A DNA stretch of 64,000 nucleotides from Stagnimonas sp. GTDB lineage: Bacteria > Pseudomonadota > Gammaproteobacteria > Nevskiales > Nevskiaceae. The stretch covers positions 38,658 through 102,657 of the forward strand of contig JAUSQI010000154.1 of assembly GCA_030652575.1 (NCBI GenBank). The letters run 5' to 3'. The notes beneath the pieces are model-generated. The model was not told where the DNA came from. It worked only from the letters and a program-made list of their open reading frames with translations, and did not search any database. A program made the position numbers and the translations under genes. Positions 9,116 through 18,010 of this stretch are shown one piece after another; position 1 is the first letter of the stretch, and each line of letters opens with the position of its first letter.

Positions 9116-9742
9116 ATGAACATCAAATTTCTCATCTCCGGCAGTCTGGCTGCGTTCGTTCTCGCCGCCTGCGGTGGTGGCGGTGGTGGCAACACCGCCA
9201 CGCCCGCACCACCCGCACCGCCGCCGGTGGCTGACCCCTTCGTGTTCCAGACCTTCCCCAAAACCGCCTACGGCCGCTTCGACCGCATGGGCCAGCCGGT
9301 GGTCGCCACGGTGTTGTTGCTGACCAAGGACAAGGACCCGTTCAACGGCAGCGATCCCAATCAGGACGGTGACTACGCCGCCTTGATGACCCAGCGCCTC
9401 GAACAGCTGCATGTCGGCCTCGACGAGGCCATCATCGCCAAGGGCCTAGCGGTCTGCCCCACCGACGTCTGCCTCAGGCAGGTGATCGGCAAGATCATCC
9501 CGGACACCTTGCAGTTCGACCTCTCGCAGCCGGATGGCTTCCCCAACGGGCGGCGCTTCGAGGACCCGACGGTGGATCGCATCCTGTCGATGGCGCTACT
9601 GGACCTCACCACGCCCGGCATCTGCGGCAGCGGGCCCTGCACGGTGCTCTCCTTCGAGCAGCTGCCCAACAACCCGACACGCAACGAGTCGCCGTTTCTG
9701 GCGCAGTTCCCCTATATCGCTGCGGCCCATCCGCCACCGTGA
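9116..9742 (+). CDS. lipoprotein resembling the C-terminal half of DUF4331
   Basis: A strong ribosome site (taaggagccgccATG) precedes the start. The signal ends in the lipobox LAAC at about residue 19 and is followed by a Gly run and a Pro/Ala linker. The mature part contains RFDRMGQPVVATVLL, DKDPFNGSDPNQDGDYAALM and FPNGRRFEDPTVDRILSMAL. These match the closing part of DUF4331 proteins as I know them, where phrases such as PNGRR...D..VD are conserved. The previous gene supplies the opening part, so one domain seems divided between a soluble and a lipid-anchored protein. Four Cys (two in CPTDVC, two in CGSGPC) may form disulfides. The DUF4331 assignment of this half is moderate. Confidence 0.6.
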   Translation: MNIKFLISGSLAAFVLAACGGGGGGNTATPAPPAPPPVADPFVFQTFPKTAYGRFDRMGQPVVATVLLLTKDKDPFNGSDPNQDGDYAALMTQRLEQLHVGLDEAIIAKGLAVCPTDVCLRQVIGKIIPDTLQFDLSQPDGFPNGRRFEDPTVDRILSMALLDLTTPGICGSGPCTVLSFEQLPNNPTRNESPFLAQFPYIAAAHPPP

Positions 9743-11085
9743 AGGGCTTGCCGCTGCTGCTGGTCGCAGCACTCGCCACAGCCTGCCAGCAGGCAGCGCC
9801 ACCAGCGGCAGCGCCCCCTGCAGCACTTGCCGCTCCGGTATCGGCGCCGAGTTATGCGGACGAGCTGAAAGCCGCCGAACAGGCGGTGCGCGAGGTGCAA
9901 GCTGCCATCGCGCGCGGCCCCGTGGTGTGGCCACAGTGGGCCAATCTGGCCGGGGCGCAGCGCGCGGCGGCACAGCTCACGGGCGACTACCGCTACTACC
10001 TCGAAGCCGAGCAGTCGCTCGCTCAAGCCTTCGCACTTGCCGGCAAAGGCGGACCTTATCTGGCGCGGGCGCAATTCAATTTCAGCGTGCATCGGCTGAC
10101 TCGCGTCGAGCCTGATCTCGTACGTGCCAGCGCCGAGAGCGACCCGGATGCCACCGCCATCCTCGCCCTGCGTGCCGATCTCGCCTTCTATCACGGGGAA
10201 TACGACGCGGCGCTCAGCGGCTATCGCCAGGCACTCGAACGCCGCGAAGACCTGCCCAGTCTCGTGCGCCTCGCGCTCTGGCATGCGCGCATGGGGCATG
10301 TGAGCGAGGCACTCGCCCTGCTCGACCGCGCCGAGGCGATCTACCACGGCGACTCGCAGCACCCGCGCGCCTTTCTCGCCCTGCAACGCGGGCTGATCGA
10401 ACTCGATCGTGGCCGCTGGGAGCGCGCACTCGCGCACTACCAGCACGCGCTGCGGCTGCTGCCGGGCTGGTGGCTGGCAGCCGAACACATCGCGGAAATC
10501 CATGCCCTGCAAGGCGATACCGAAGCAGCCCTGCGTGAGTACGGCGAAGTCATCCAGCAGACCAACCACCCGGAGTTCATGGACGCGATGGCCGAGTTGC
10601 TGCGCGCACGCGGCGACGAGACTGCCGCACAAGGCTGGATCACCAAAGCGCGCCAGCGCTACGAAGAGCGGCTGGCGACACTGCCGGAAGCCACTTATGG
10701 GCATGGGCTGAGTCACTTCCTGCAATTCGGCACACCGGCAGAGGCACTCGCACTCGCGCGCAAGAACCACGCGCTGCGACCCTATGGAGAGGCGCAAATC
10801 CAGCTCGCCGAGGCTCTGCTGCGCGCAGGCGAGGCACGCGAAGCCGAGCGGCTGATGCGCAGCGCCCTCGCCAGTGGTTGGCGGACTGCCGAGCTGCATG
10901 CCATCGCCGCACAAGCCTTTGCCGCCACAGGACAGCGCACAGAGGCCGCACGGCACAGCGCACAGGCCAGGGCGCTCAACCCCAGAGCGGCCCGGCAGTA
11001 CGGCCTGCCAGAAGAAGCATCGGCTGCGCAGAGGACGGCGATCCCCCTAAACTCGCCGCCAACCTCCCATCCGGCACCCCAATGA
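9739..11085 (+). CDS. TPR-repeat lipoprotein
   Basis: A GTG start overlaps the previous stop (gTGA). The signal ends in the lipobox ATAC at about residue 16. The remainder is helical and Ala/Leu-rich with several tetratricopeptide-like units, for example ILALRADLAFYHGEYDAALS, LALLDRAEAIY, FLALQRGLIELDRGRWERAL and EIHALQGDTEAALREYGEVI. TPR lipoproteins scaffold protein complexes, so this may assemble or anchor the cytochrome/DUF4331 components encoded before it. It is 448 residues long. The stop overlaps the next start (ATGA), coupling it to a pterin dehydratase gene. Confidence 0.8.
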   Translation: MKGLPLLLVAALATACQQAAPPAAAPPAALAAPVSAPSYADELKAAEQAVREVQAAIARGPVVWPQWANLAGAQRAAAQLTGDYRYYLEAEQSLAQAFALAGKGGPYLARAQFNFSVHRLTRVEPDLVRASAESDPDATAILALRADLAFYHGEYDAALSGYRQALERREDLPSLVRLALWHARMGHVSEALALLDRAEAIYHGDSQHPRAFLALQRGLIELDRGRWERALAHYQHALRLLPGWWLAAEHIAEIHALQGDTEAALREYGEVIQQTNHPEFMDAMAELLRARGDETAAQGWITKARQRYEERLATLPEATYGHGLSHFLQFGTPAEALALARKNHALRPYGEAQIQLAEALLRAGEAREAERLMRSALASGWRTAELHAIAAQAFAATGQRTEAARHSAQARALNPRAARQYGLPEEASAAQRTAIPLNSPPTSHPAPQ

Positions 11086-11420
11086 CCAAGCTCACTGAGA
11101 AACGCTGCATCCCCTGTGAGGGCAATACCCCGCCGCTGCCTGCTGCCGAAGCTAAAACGCTGAAAAACGAACTTCGCAGCGAGTGGGCGTTTGCCGACGA
11201 GGGCAGAAAGCTGGTGGCCACTTTCCAGTTCAAGAACTACTACCACACCACCGCCTTCGTGAACGCCGCGATCTACATCGCCCATCGCGAAGACCATCAT
11301 CCCGACATCAGCTTTGGCTACAAGACGGTGTCGATGACCTGGTGGACGCACACCGCCAATGGCCTGACCGAAAACGATTTCATCTGCGCGGCCAAGGTCG
11401 ACGTGCTTCTCAACAAATAA
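11082..11420 (+). CDS. phhB: pterin-4a-carbinolamine dehydratase (PCD/DCoH)
   Basis: This 112-residue protein has the PCD signature: EDHHPDISFGYKTV around residues 71-84, with a further His at 90 (WWTHTANGLTEND). The adjacent His pair and the downstream His form the known active site that dehydrates 4a-hydroxy-tetrahydrobiopterin, regenerating pterin cofactor for aromatic amino acid hydroxylases; some members instead act in molybdopterin or folate contexts. The ATG overlaps the stop of the TPR gene. No hydroxylase gene is seen nearby, so its role in this operon is unclear. The start at 11082 was preferred over an in-frame ATG about 200 bases upstream that lies inside the preceding gene. Confidence 0.9.
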   Translation: MTKLTEKRCIPCEGNTPPLPAAEAKTLKNELRSEWAFADEGRKLVATFQFKNYYHTTAFVNAAIYIAHREDHHPDISFGYKTVSMTWWTHTANGLTENDFICAAKVDVLLNK

Positions 11421-11611
11421 TTCACAAGACGGCGTCTTGGCCGCACAAATGTGGCGGTTGATGAAACTTTCAGGTCACCAGAAAACAGAGTGCCGCGTTT
11501 GGAGATCGGCACGCTGATTGCTTGGCGTGCTCAATCCGATTCCTGCGATGGACCGCTTGGGAGTCTCTTAGTCACCATCGACGCTCACGCGCCGGTATTC
11601 CAGGCCATCGC

Positions 11612-14600
11612 ATGAAATCCAATCTATCCCTGTTCCGCCGTCCGCTGGCGGTCTTCGCCGTGGTGCTCGCTGCGCTGAGCGGACCGGCGCACGCGCTCAT
11701 CGAACTCAACGACAAGCCTGTCAACAACGGCAATGCCGACTACCGTCCCGGCAAGCTGCTGCCCACGGCGCTGCAACTGGCGGCCGTAAAGAGCCTGGGT
11801 GCGGAGGCCAACTGGAACCGGTTCGGCACCATCCACTCGATGGTCAAGCATGGCGGCTATCTCGCCACCGGCCTCAGCGGCACGCCGGAGCAGCAGGCGC
11901 GCGCCTTCGTCAAGGCCAATGCGGCGCTGTTCAAGCTCGCTCCCAGCTCGGTGGATTCGCTGGAACTCGTCAATGAGGGCATTACCCCCAACAATCCGGG
12001 CCGCGCGGTGTTGCTGCGCCAGAAGTTCGGCGACCTCACCCCGACCCACGATGGCCTCATCACCGTCGGCGTCGTCGATGGCAAGGTGTATTACGTGTCG
12101 TCCTCTTCCGCCGGCGATCAGCCCCCGGCCGGTGCCGCCACGCTCACGCCGCTGGCAGCCTGGATGATCGCCGCCGCCGATGTGAAGCGCGCCGTCACGC
12201 TCGACAAGGTCGTCAATCAGTTCGACATGACCGGCAAGCTTGGCTGGCATGTGATGAACGTGAAGGGCTTCAACCAGCCACAGCGCGCGCGCCTGAGCGC
12301 CCTGCCCATGCCCAACGGCGGCGTGCGCCAGGTGTTCGAGACCATCGTGCTCAACAGCAACGGCGGCGATGTGATCGGCATCGTGCACTTCATCGACGCG
12401 CAGACCGGCCAGGTGCTGCGCCGCGAGAATCGCGTCAACTGGCAGTCCGCGCCCACGGCCTCGACTTTCCAGGGTGCCTTCCCGGATGCCGCCAGCTGCG
12501 GCCCGCGCTATGACGTGACCGTGCCTGCTGCGCAGTCGCAGATCGTGGTGGTGGCTGCCGCCGCACAGCCGGCCAACGACATCTTCATCAACCTCTACTA
12601 CACCGGCGTGCTGGTGGCCTCCAACGACCTGCTGACCAGCCCCGAGACGTTGATGTATGCACCCACCGGCGGCCTGCCGCCCGGCGTCTATTCGGCCGAG
12701 GTCTGCCCCTTCGGCGGCACGGCGCTGCCGCCCTTCAACTACGCCGGCACGCTCGTCTATACCGATGCCGCCGGTGCCTCGGCGGCCGTCACGCTGCCCA
12801 CCTGGAGCACCTTCGGCGCCTACCCGCTGCCGGACTTCAGCGGCATCGATAACCGCATCAAGATGTGCTGGGGCCAGGGCGCGGGTTGTGACCTCGACAC
12901 CAGCAACCTCGCCTCGCGCGCGCCCTGGGACGTGCTGATCGCCGCCACGCAGGTGTCGACGATGACGACCATCGGCAACAACGCCATCACCGCCGAAGCC
13001 TGGGGCAGCCCGCTGACCCCGGCCGAGATGTACCGCCCGGTGTCGCCGACGCGCCAGTACATTTTCCCCTTCGAGAACAAGTGGAATGCCAGCAAGTGCG
13101 ACCCCACCAACCTGGTGCCGACGGGCAATGACATCGACGCGGCGGTGACGGACCTGTTCGTCAAGCACAACCGCATGCACGATTTCTCGTACTTCCTCGG
13201 CTTTACCGAGCGCAACTACAACCTGCAGCAGAACAACTTCGGCCTGACCGACGTCACCCGCGAGAACGACCCCGAAATCGGCAACGTGCAGGCGGGCGCG
13301 CTCTCGGGCAGCCCCGGTTCGCCCACGTTCTACGTCGCGCCCGGCCGCGACAACGCCAACCAGATCGCACTGATGGATGGCGTGCCCGGCATCACCAACC
13401 AGTACCTGTTCCAGTCGCTCGGCGGTGCCTTGTATGCACCCTGCGCCGACGGTGACCTCGATCAGGGCATCGTCGGCCACGAGTACACCCACGCCATCAG
13501 CAACCGCATGATCGGCGGGCCGGATTCAAGCATTGGCGGCGAACAGGGTGGTTCGATGGGCGAGGCCTGGAGCGACCAGGTGGCCGGCGAATACCTCATC
13601 TCCAGTGGCTTCTCGCCGATCCAGAACGAGTCGGCGACGGCGATCGGTCTCTACGCCACGGGCAACCTCAAGGTCGCGATCCGCGACTACGCGCTGGACA
13701 ACAACCCGCTCAACTACAGCAACATGGGCTTCGACACGCCGGGGCCTGAAGTGCACAGCGATGGCGAAATCTGGAACGCCGTGAACTGGGACATCCGCAC
13801 CGCCTTGCAGGCCAAGTACAACAGCACCTTCCCCGCCACCGACATGCAGCGCCAGAAGGATTGCGCCAACGGCAAATACGCCGCCGACGCCTGCCCCGGC
13901 AACCGCCGCTGGGTGCAGCTGATGTTCGACAGCTTCCTGCTGATGCCCGCCGCGCCCTCGATGCTCGATGCGCGCGACGCCATGCTGGCGGCGGACGTGG
14001 CCCGCTTCGGCGGTGCCAACCAGAAGGAACTCTGGGATGCCTTTGCCAAGCGCGGCATGGGCAAGGACGCTTACACCAACGGCAGCGACGACGTGACGCC
14101 GGTGGGCCAGTTCGAGTCGCCGCTGTCGGCACCGGCCACGGTCACCTTCAAGGTGCTGGCGGGCGACGAAAGCAGCACCGCCATCAGCACCGCCAAGATC
14201 TACATCGGCCAGTACGAGGCGCGTTCGCGTCCCGTTGCCGACACCGACCCGGCGACGGTGGTGGATGCGACCGACGACAACAGCCGTCGCGCCACGCTCA
14301 ACCTGGCAGATACCGCGAAGCTGGTGCCCGGCACCTACGACCTCGTCATCGGCGCACCCGGCTACGGTCTGCATCGCTTCCGGCAGACGTTTGCCGCCGG
14401 CAGCAGCACCGCGACCTTCACGCTGCCCACCAACTACGCCTCGCTCACCAAGGGCGCGGTGGTGCTGACCAGTGCAACCGTGCAGGCCAACATCGACGGC
14501 AAGGACACGCTGATCGACGATACCGAAGGCACTGGTGTGCGCATCGGTGATGCCGGTCTGGTCGAAGGCGCGTATGCCATCGTGCAGCTGGCGGGCGGTG

Positions 14601-15262
14601 CGAAGAGTGTCTCCAGCCTGCATCTCTCGACGGCCGCGGGCCCCACCAATCCGGGCCGCTTCACGGGCATCCGCAAGTTTGAAGTGCGCACCTGTAACGG
14701 CACCTGTGCCGATGCGGCCACCGACTTCAGCAACATCGTCTACACCAGCAGCGACGACGCCTTCCCCGGCGTGCTGATCCGCCCGGTGCAGCCGGATTTG
14801 ATCTTCCGCAGCTTCGACTTCCCCGCCGTCACCGCGACCCATGTGATGGTGCGGGTGCTCACCACCCAGTGCACGGGCCAACCGCTGTACCACGGCGACC
14901 AGGACAACGATCCGCTCGTGAATGCCGACTGCCCGACCTTCGTGCCGCCGATCAACTCGGTGATCAGCACCAATATCGTGTTCGAGCCGGGCATTCCCGC
15001 GCTGCCGACCGCACCGGGTTCGGTGGCACGCGCGACCGACATCCAGGTGTTCGGCAGCAAGGCGGCCAGCAGCGGCGGCACTCTCATGCCCGGCCCCGGC
15101 CCGGCGCCGAGCGATCCGGTCGGCTCCATCGGTGGCGGCAGCATCCCGGGCAGCGTTACTGAAACCGGCGGTCGCTTCGGCGGCGCGCTGGGTCTGGGCC
15201 TGCTGCTGCCGCTGCTGTTCGGCTTGGGGCGTCGCCGCTTCAAGGCCGTGCGCGGCGTCTAA
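11612..15262 (+). CDS. secreted M36 (fungalysin-type) metallopeptidase with GlyGly-CTERM-like tail
   Basis: The ATG at 11612 begins a clear signal peptide (MKSNLSLFRRPLAVFAVVLA, cleaved near GPAHA); an in-frame ATG 90 bases upstream gives a non-signal N-terminus and was rejected. A FTP-like propeptide region (residues about 60-280) precedes the catalytic zinc motif HEYTH at residues 623-627, with the third ligand Glu in GEAWSDQ near 651. This is the M36 arrangement HExxH...GEAWSD. Downstream beta domains run to about 1165. The C-terminus is a Gly-rich stretch, a hydrophobic helix (LGLGLLLPLLFGLG) and RRRFK. This three-part tail is the GlyGly-CTERM pattern, processed by rhombosortase before secretion. 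The gene stands alone, with 191 bases before it and a strong terminator after it. Confidence 0.88.
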   Translation: MKSNLSLFRRPLAVFAVVLAALSGPAHALIELNDKPVNNGNADYRPGKLLPTALQLAAVKSLGAEANWNRFGTIHSMVKHGGYLATGLSGTPEQQARAFVKANAALFKLAPSSVDSLELVNEGITPNNPGRAVLLRQKFGDLTPTHDGLITVGVVDGKVYYVSSSSAGDQPPAGAATLTPLAAWMIAAADVKRAVTLDKVVNQFDMTGKLGWHVMNVKGFNQPQRARLSALPMPNGGVRQVFETIVLNSNGGDVIGIVHFIDAQTGQVLRRENRVNWQSAPTASTFQGAFPDAASCGPRYDVTVPAAQSQIVVVAAAAQPANDIFINLYYTGVLVASNDLLTSPETLMYAPTGGLPPGVYSAEVCPFGGTALPPFNYAGTLVYTDAAGASAAVTLPTWSTFGAYPLPDFSGIDNRIKMCWGQGAGCDLDTSNLASRAPWDVLIAATQVSTMTTIGNNAITAEAWGSPLTPAEMYRPVSPTRQYIFPFENKWNASKCDPTNLVPTGNDIDAAVTDLFVKHNRMHDFSYFLGFTERNYNLQQNNFGLTDVTRENDPEIGNVQAGALSGSPGSPTFYVAPGRDNANQIALMDGVPGITNQYLFQSLGGALYAPCADGDLDQGIVGHEYTHAISNRMIGGPDSSIGGEQGGSMGEAWSDQVAGEYLISSGFSPIQNESATAIGLYATGNLKVAIRDYALDNNPLNYSNMGFDTPGPEVHSDGEIWNAVNWDIRTALQAKYNSTFPATDMQRQKDCANGKYAADACPGNRRWVQLMFDSFLLMPAAPSMLDARDAMLAADVARFGGANQKELWDAFAKRGMGKDAYTNGSDDVTPVGQFESPLSAPATVTFKVLAGDESSTAISTAKIYIGQYEARSRPVADTDPATVVDATDDNSRRATLNLADTAKLVPGTYDLVIGAPGYGLHRFRQTFAAGSSTATFTLPTNYASLTKGAVVLTSATVQANIDGKDTLIDDTEGTGVRIGDAGLVEGAYAIVQLAGGAKSVSSLHLSTAAGPTNPGRFTGIRKFEVRTCNGTCADAATDFSNIVYTSSDDAFPGVLIRPVQPDLIFRSFDFPAVTATHVMVRVLTTQCTGQPLYHGDQDNDPLVNADCPTFVPPINSVISTNIVFEPGIPALPTAPGSVARATDIQVFGSKAASSGGTLMPGPGPAPSDPVGSIGGGSIPGSVTETGGRFGGALGLGLLLPLLFGLGRRRFKAVRGV

Positions 15263-15276
15263 GGCTTCAACAAAAA

Positions 15277-15309
15277 GCCGGGACGTGTTCGACACGCCCC
15301 GGCTTTTTT
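15277..15309 (+). terminator. rho-independent terminator, probably bidirectional
   Basis: A 12-bp GC-rich stem (GCCGGGACGTGT / ACACGCCCCGGC, one G-T pair) with a 3-base loop is followed by six T on the plus strand. Five A precede the stem, so the minus-strand transcript also ends in a U run. It lies between the converging M36 gene and recR and can end both transcripts. Confidence 0.9.
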
Positions 15310-15327
15310 GTGCCCGATGATTTTTCG

Positions 15328-15927
15328 CTACAACAGTTGTCGCCCTGCGAAAGCATGGTTGAGCGTGCCGCCATCAACGTATTCCAGCTCGCCGCCCATC
15401 GGCACACCGTGGGCGATGCGGGTGACTTTCACGCTTCTCGCCTTGGCAAGTTCGGCGATGTAGTGGGCCGTTGCCTCACCCTCCACCGTCGGGTTGGTGG
15501 CGATGATGAGCTCGCGCACGTCGCCCGCTGAAAGCTGCTCGATCAGGCGCGGCAGGCCCAGCTGCTCGGGGCCGATGCCGTCGAGCGGCGAGAGCCGGCC
15601 CATCAGCACGAAGTAACGGCCGCGATAGCCGGTGCCACCCTCGATGGCGAGCAGATCGGCCGGGTTTTCGACCACGCAGAGCTGGCCGGTGTCGTCACGC
15701 CGCACGGTGCAGAAGCCGCAGTGATCCGGCTCGCAGAACATGCGGGTTTTCGGGCACTGGTTGATGCCCTCCATTGCCTCGCTGACGCTGCGCGCGAGAA
15801 AGGCCGCGCCCTCGCGGTCGCGCTGCAAGAGATGCAGCGCCATGCGCTGCGCCGACTTGGGCCCGACACCCGGCAGGCGGCGCAGCGCGTCGATCAGGCG
15901 GGTGAGTTTGGGGGAGTAGCTCGACAC
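15328..15927 (-). CDS. recR: recombination mediator protein RecR
   Basis: This 199-residue protein has the RecR layout: an N-terminal helix-hairpin-helix ([20 protein letters not shown]), a Cys4 zinc finger ([16 protein letters not shown], about residues 58-73) and a Toprim domain ([12 protein letters not shown], then [17 protein letters not shown]). RecR with RecF/RecO loads RecA at gaps during recombinational repair. It is the last gene of the dnaX-ybaB-recR operon, 6 bases after ybaB, an order conserved in proteobacteria. Transcription probably ends at the bidirectional hairpin just downstream. Confidence 0.97.
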   Translation of the reverse strand: MSSYSPKLTRLIDALRRLPGVGPKSAQRMALHLLQRDREGAAFLARSVSEAMEGINQCPKTRMFCEPDHCGFCTVRRDDTGQLCVVENPADLLAIEGGTGYRGRYFVLMGRLSPLDGIGPEQLGLPRLIEQLSAGDVRELIIATNPTVEGEATAHYIAELAKARSVKVTRIAHGVPMGGELEYVDGGTLNHAFAGRQLL

Positions 15928-15933
15928 CGTGGC

Positions 15934-16263
15934 TTAGATCAAGCCACCGAGATTCATGCCAGGAGGCAGCTGCATACCGGCGGTCGCGCCGGCCATCTTG
16001 GCAGCACTCGCGGTCTCAATCTTTTGCGCCGCATCGTTGATGGCCGCGGCGATCAGGTCTTCGAGAAACTCCTTGTCCTCGGTCAGCGCATCGGCACTGA
16101 TTTCGACCTTCTTCGCCTGGTGCTTGCCGGTGAGCGTGACCTTGACCATGCCCGCGCCGGACTCGCCGGTGACTTCCATCCGGGCGACTTCATCCTGCAG
16201 GCGTTTGACGTTCTCCTGCATCTTCTGGGCTTGGGCGAGGATCTGTTGCATGGGGCCTTTCAT
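15934..16263 (-). CDS. ybaB: nucleoid-associated protein YbaB/EbfC
   Basis: This 109-residue protein begins MKGPMQQILAQAQKMQENVK and contains GESGAGMVKVTLTGKHQAKK, both diagnostic of the YbaB/EbfC DNA-binding family. It forms a tweezer-like dimer that binds DNA. A good ribosome site (aaggagcgcccATG) precedes it. It lies 43 bases after dnaX and just before recR, the usual arrangement. The C-terminus is Gly/Pro-rich (MQLPPGMNLGGLI). Confidence 0.95.
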   Translation of the reverse strand: MKGPMQQILAQAQKMQENVKRLQDEVARMEVTGESGAGMVKVTLTGKHQAKKVEISADALTEDKEFLEDLIAAAINDAAQKIETASAAKMAGATAGMQLPPGMNLGGLI

Positions 16264-16306
16264 GGGCGCTCCTTATTGATTGAATGAGGTTGGTTGACGC
16301 GAAGCG

Positions 16307-17956
16307 TCAAAGGGATTTGATGGAACCCGCACGGATGCTGGCCCCGAAATGCTGCTGAAAAGCCTTGACCCGCTCGTCTTCGACGATGACGGTCTCGGCA
16401 GCTTTCTGTTTTGCGTCCTGTGCTGCGATGGCAAGCGCAGCGGGTGTGTCGAGCGCGCCGATGCCGACATCGATCACCAGATGGATGGGGGCCGAGAGCT
16501 GGATGCGCAAGGCCTCCTGCAACTCCGCGCGGCGCTCTTCGGTGAGCAGGTGCTTGTGCTTGACGTCGAGCGTGAGACGCAGGGCGTCGCCATCGCGAGA
16601 AGTCCACACCGCGTTGTAGGCGAGGGTCTTGCTCAGGCCCTTGAGTGCCAGGGCTTCGAGCCGCACGGCCCAGGGCGCGTCGTCGGCGACTGGCTGCGGT
16701 GTGGGCACCGGCACGGCAATGGCGGGGAGTTCGATGCGCGGCTTGGCGGCGACCGGCGCAGGCGACGCCAGGCTGGCCGTGGGTGCGGCAGCGGCCGGGC
16801 GTGCGGGTGCGGCGCTACCGGCAGCACTCGTTGCAGCACGCGCACCGCCCACGGTGGCGGGCTGATCAGGTGGCTGATCGGGGTGAAAGGCCAGCATGCG
16901 CAGCAGGCACATCTCGAAACCCAGACGCGGCTCCGGCGCCCAGCCCAGGTCGCGGCGACCGAGCACGGCGATCTGGTAGTAGAGCTGCAAGTCCTCGGCC
17001 TTGAAGCGGCCATTGAGCGCGAGCAGCGCCTCGTCATCGTCCTCGGTCTGCGCCTTGGGCAGCGCCAGCAGCATGGCGAGGCGTTGCAGCACGGTGGCGA
17101 GTTCGTTGAGCAGGGCGGCGTAGTCCGGGGCCTGCGCTTCGAGCTTCTGAATGCCTGCAAGCAGAGCCTCGCCATCGCGCGTGGTGAGTGCCGCCATCAG
17201 GTCGTAGAGCACGCGACGGCCGGAGGTGCCGAGCATTTCCTCCACCGGCTCGCGCTTGAGCTCGCCTCCACCGGCAAAGGCAATGGCCTGATCGGTGAGC
17301 GAGAGCGCATCGCGCATCGAGCCATCGGCACCGCGCGCGATTTCGCTGACGGCACCGGGCTCGAAGGCCTGGCCTTCTTCGGTCAGCACCTTGTTGATCT
17401 GCTCGCGGATGACGCTGATCGGCAGGCGCTTCAAATTGAATTGCAGGCAGCGACTGAGGATGGTGGCGAGCAGCTTCTGCGGATCGGTGGTGGCGAGGAT
17501 GAACTTCACGCGCGGCGGCGGTTCTTCCAGCGTCTTCAGCAGCGCATTGAAGGCGCTCTTCGACAGCATGTGGACTTCGTCGATGAGATACACCTTGTAG
17601 CGGCCGCGCACCGGCGCGTACTGGGCGTTGTCGATCACCACGCGCACATCGTCGACGCCGGTGTTCGAAGCGGCGTCGATTTCGAGCAGATCGACGAAGC
17701 GGCCCTGATCGACCTCCTTGCAGCTGCCGCAGACGCCGCAGGGCTGCGAGGTCACACCGGTTTCGCAGTTCAAGCCCTTGGCGATGATGCGAGCGAGGGT
17801 GGTCTTGCCCACGCCGCGCGTGCCGGTGAGCAGGATGGCCGGGTGCAGGCGGTCCTGGTCCAGCGCGTGGCACAGGGCCTTGGTGACATGACCCTGCCCC
17901 ATCACGTCTTCGAAACGGCGCGGGCGGTATTTACGGGCGAGGGCGAGGTAGCTCAT
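16307..17956 (-). CDS. dnaX: DNA polymerase III subunit gamma/tau
   Basis: This 549-residue AAA+ clamp-loader subunit has Walker A GTRGVGKTT at about residues 45-53, a four-Cys zinc module (CETGVTSQPCGVCGSC), Walker B/DExx in LIDEVHMLSKSAFNALLKTL, sensor 1 LATTDPQKL and the SRC motif near the Arg finger. After about residue 370 comes an Ala/Pro-rich linker, then a C-terminal domain ending SIRAGSIKSL that corresponds to the polymerase-binding tau region. It drives loading of the beta clamp and holds polymerases at the fork. The gene heads the dnaX-ybaB-recR operon and is divergent from the flippase-like gene at 18011. I saw no clear slippery site for a gamma frameshift, but this was not examined exhaustively. 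Confidence 0.96.
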   Translation of the reverse strand: MSYLALARKYRPRRFEDVMGQGHVTKALCHALDQDRLHPAILLTGTRGVGKTTLARIIAKGLNCETGVTSQPCGVCGSCKEVDQGRFVDLLEIDAASNTGVDDVRVVIDNAQYAPVRGRYKVYLIDEVHMLSKSAFNALLKTLEEPPPRVKFILATTDPQKLLATILSRCLQFNLKRLPISVIREQINKVLTEEGQAFEPGAVSEIARGADGSMRDALSLTDQAIAFAGGGELKREPVEEMLGTSGRRVLYDLMAALTTRDGEALLAGIQKLEAQAPDYAALLNELATVLQRLAMLLALPKAQTEDDDEALLALNGRFKAEDLQLYYQIAVLGRRDLGWAPEPRLGFEMCLLRMLAFHPDQPPDQPATVGGARAATSAAGSAAPARPAAAAPTASLASPAPVAAKPRIELPAIAVPVPTPQPVADDAPWAVRLEALALKGLSKTLAYNAVWTSRDGDALRLTLDVKHKHLLTEERRAELQEALRIQLSAPIHLVIDVGIGALDTPAALAIAAQDAKQKAAETVIVEDERVKAFQQHFGASIRAGSIKSL

Positions 17957-18010
17957 GCCGGTAGTTTAGTTTCCTAAAGCACATCCGGCACGCTCGCCTA
18001 AAATGGCTGG

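Noticed and set aside
11425..11439. Short palindrome CAAGACG-G-CGTCTTG after the pterin dehydratase gene as a terminator or operator
   Set aside because: The loop would be one base and no T run follows, so a terminator is unlikely; as an operator there is no supporting evidence.
11624..15295. Minus-strand frames of 622 and 589 codons opposite the M36 peptidase
   Set aside because: The sense strand has HEYTH, GEAWSD, a signal and a CTERM tail; the antisense frames have no recognisable feature.
16349..17977. A 542-codon plus-strand frame opposite dnaX
   Set aside because: dnaX motifs are complete on the minus strand, and this frame has none.
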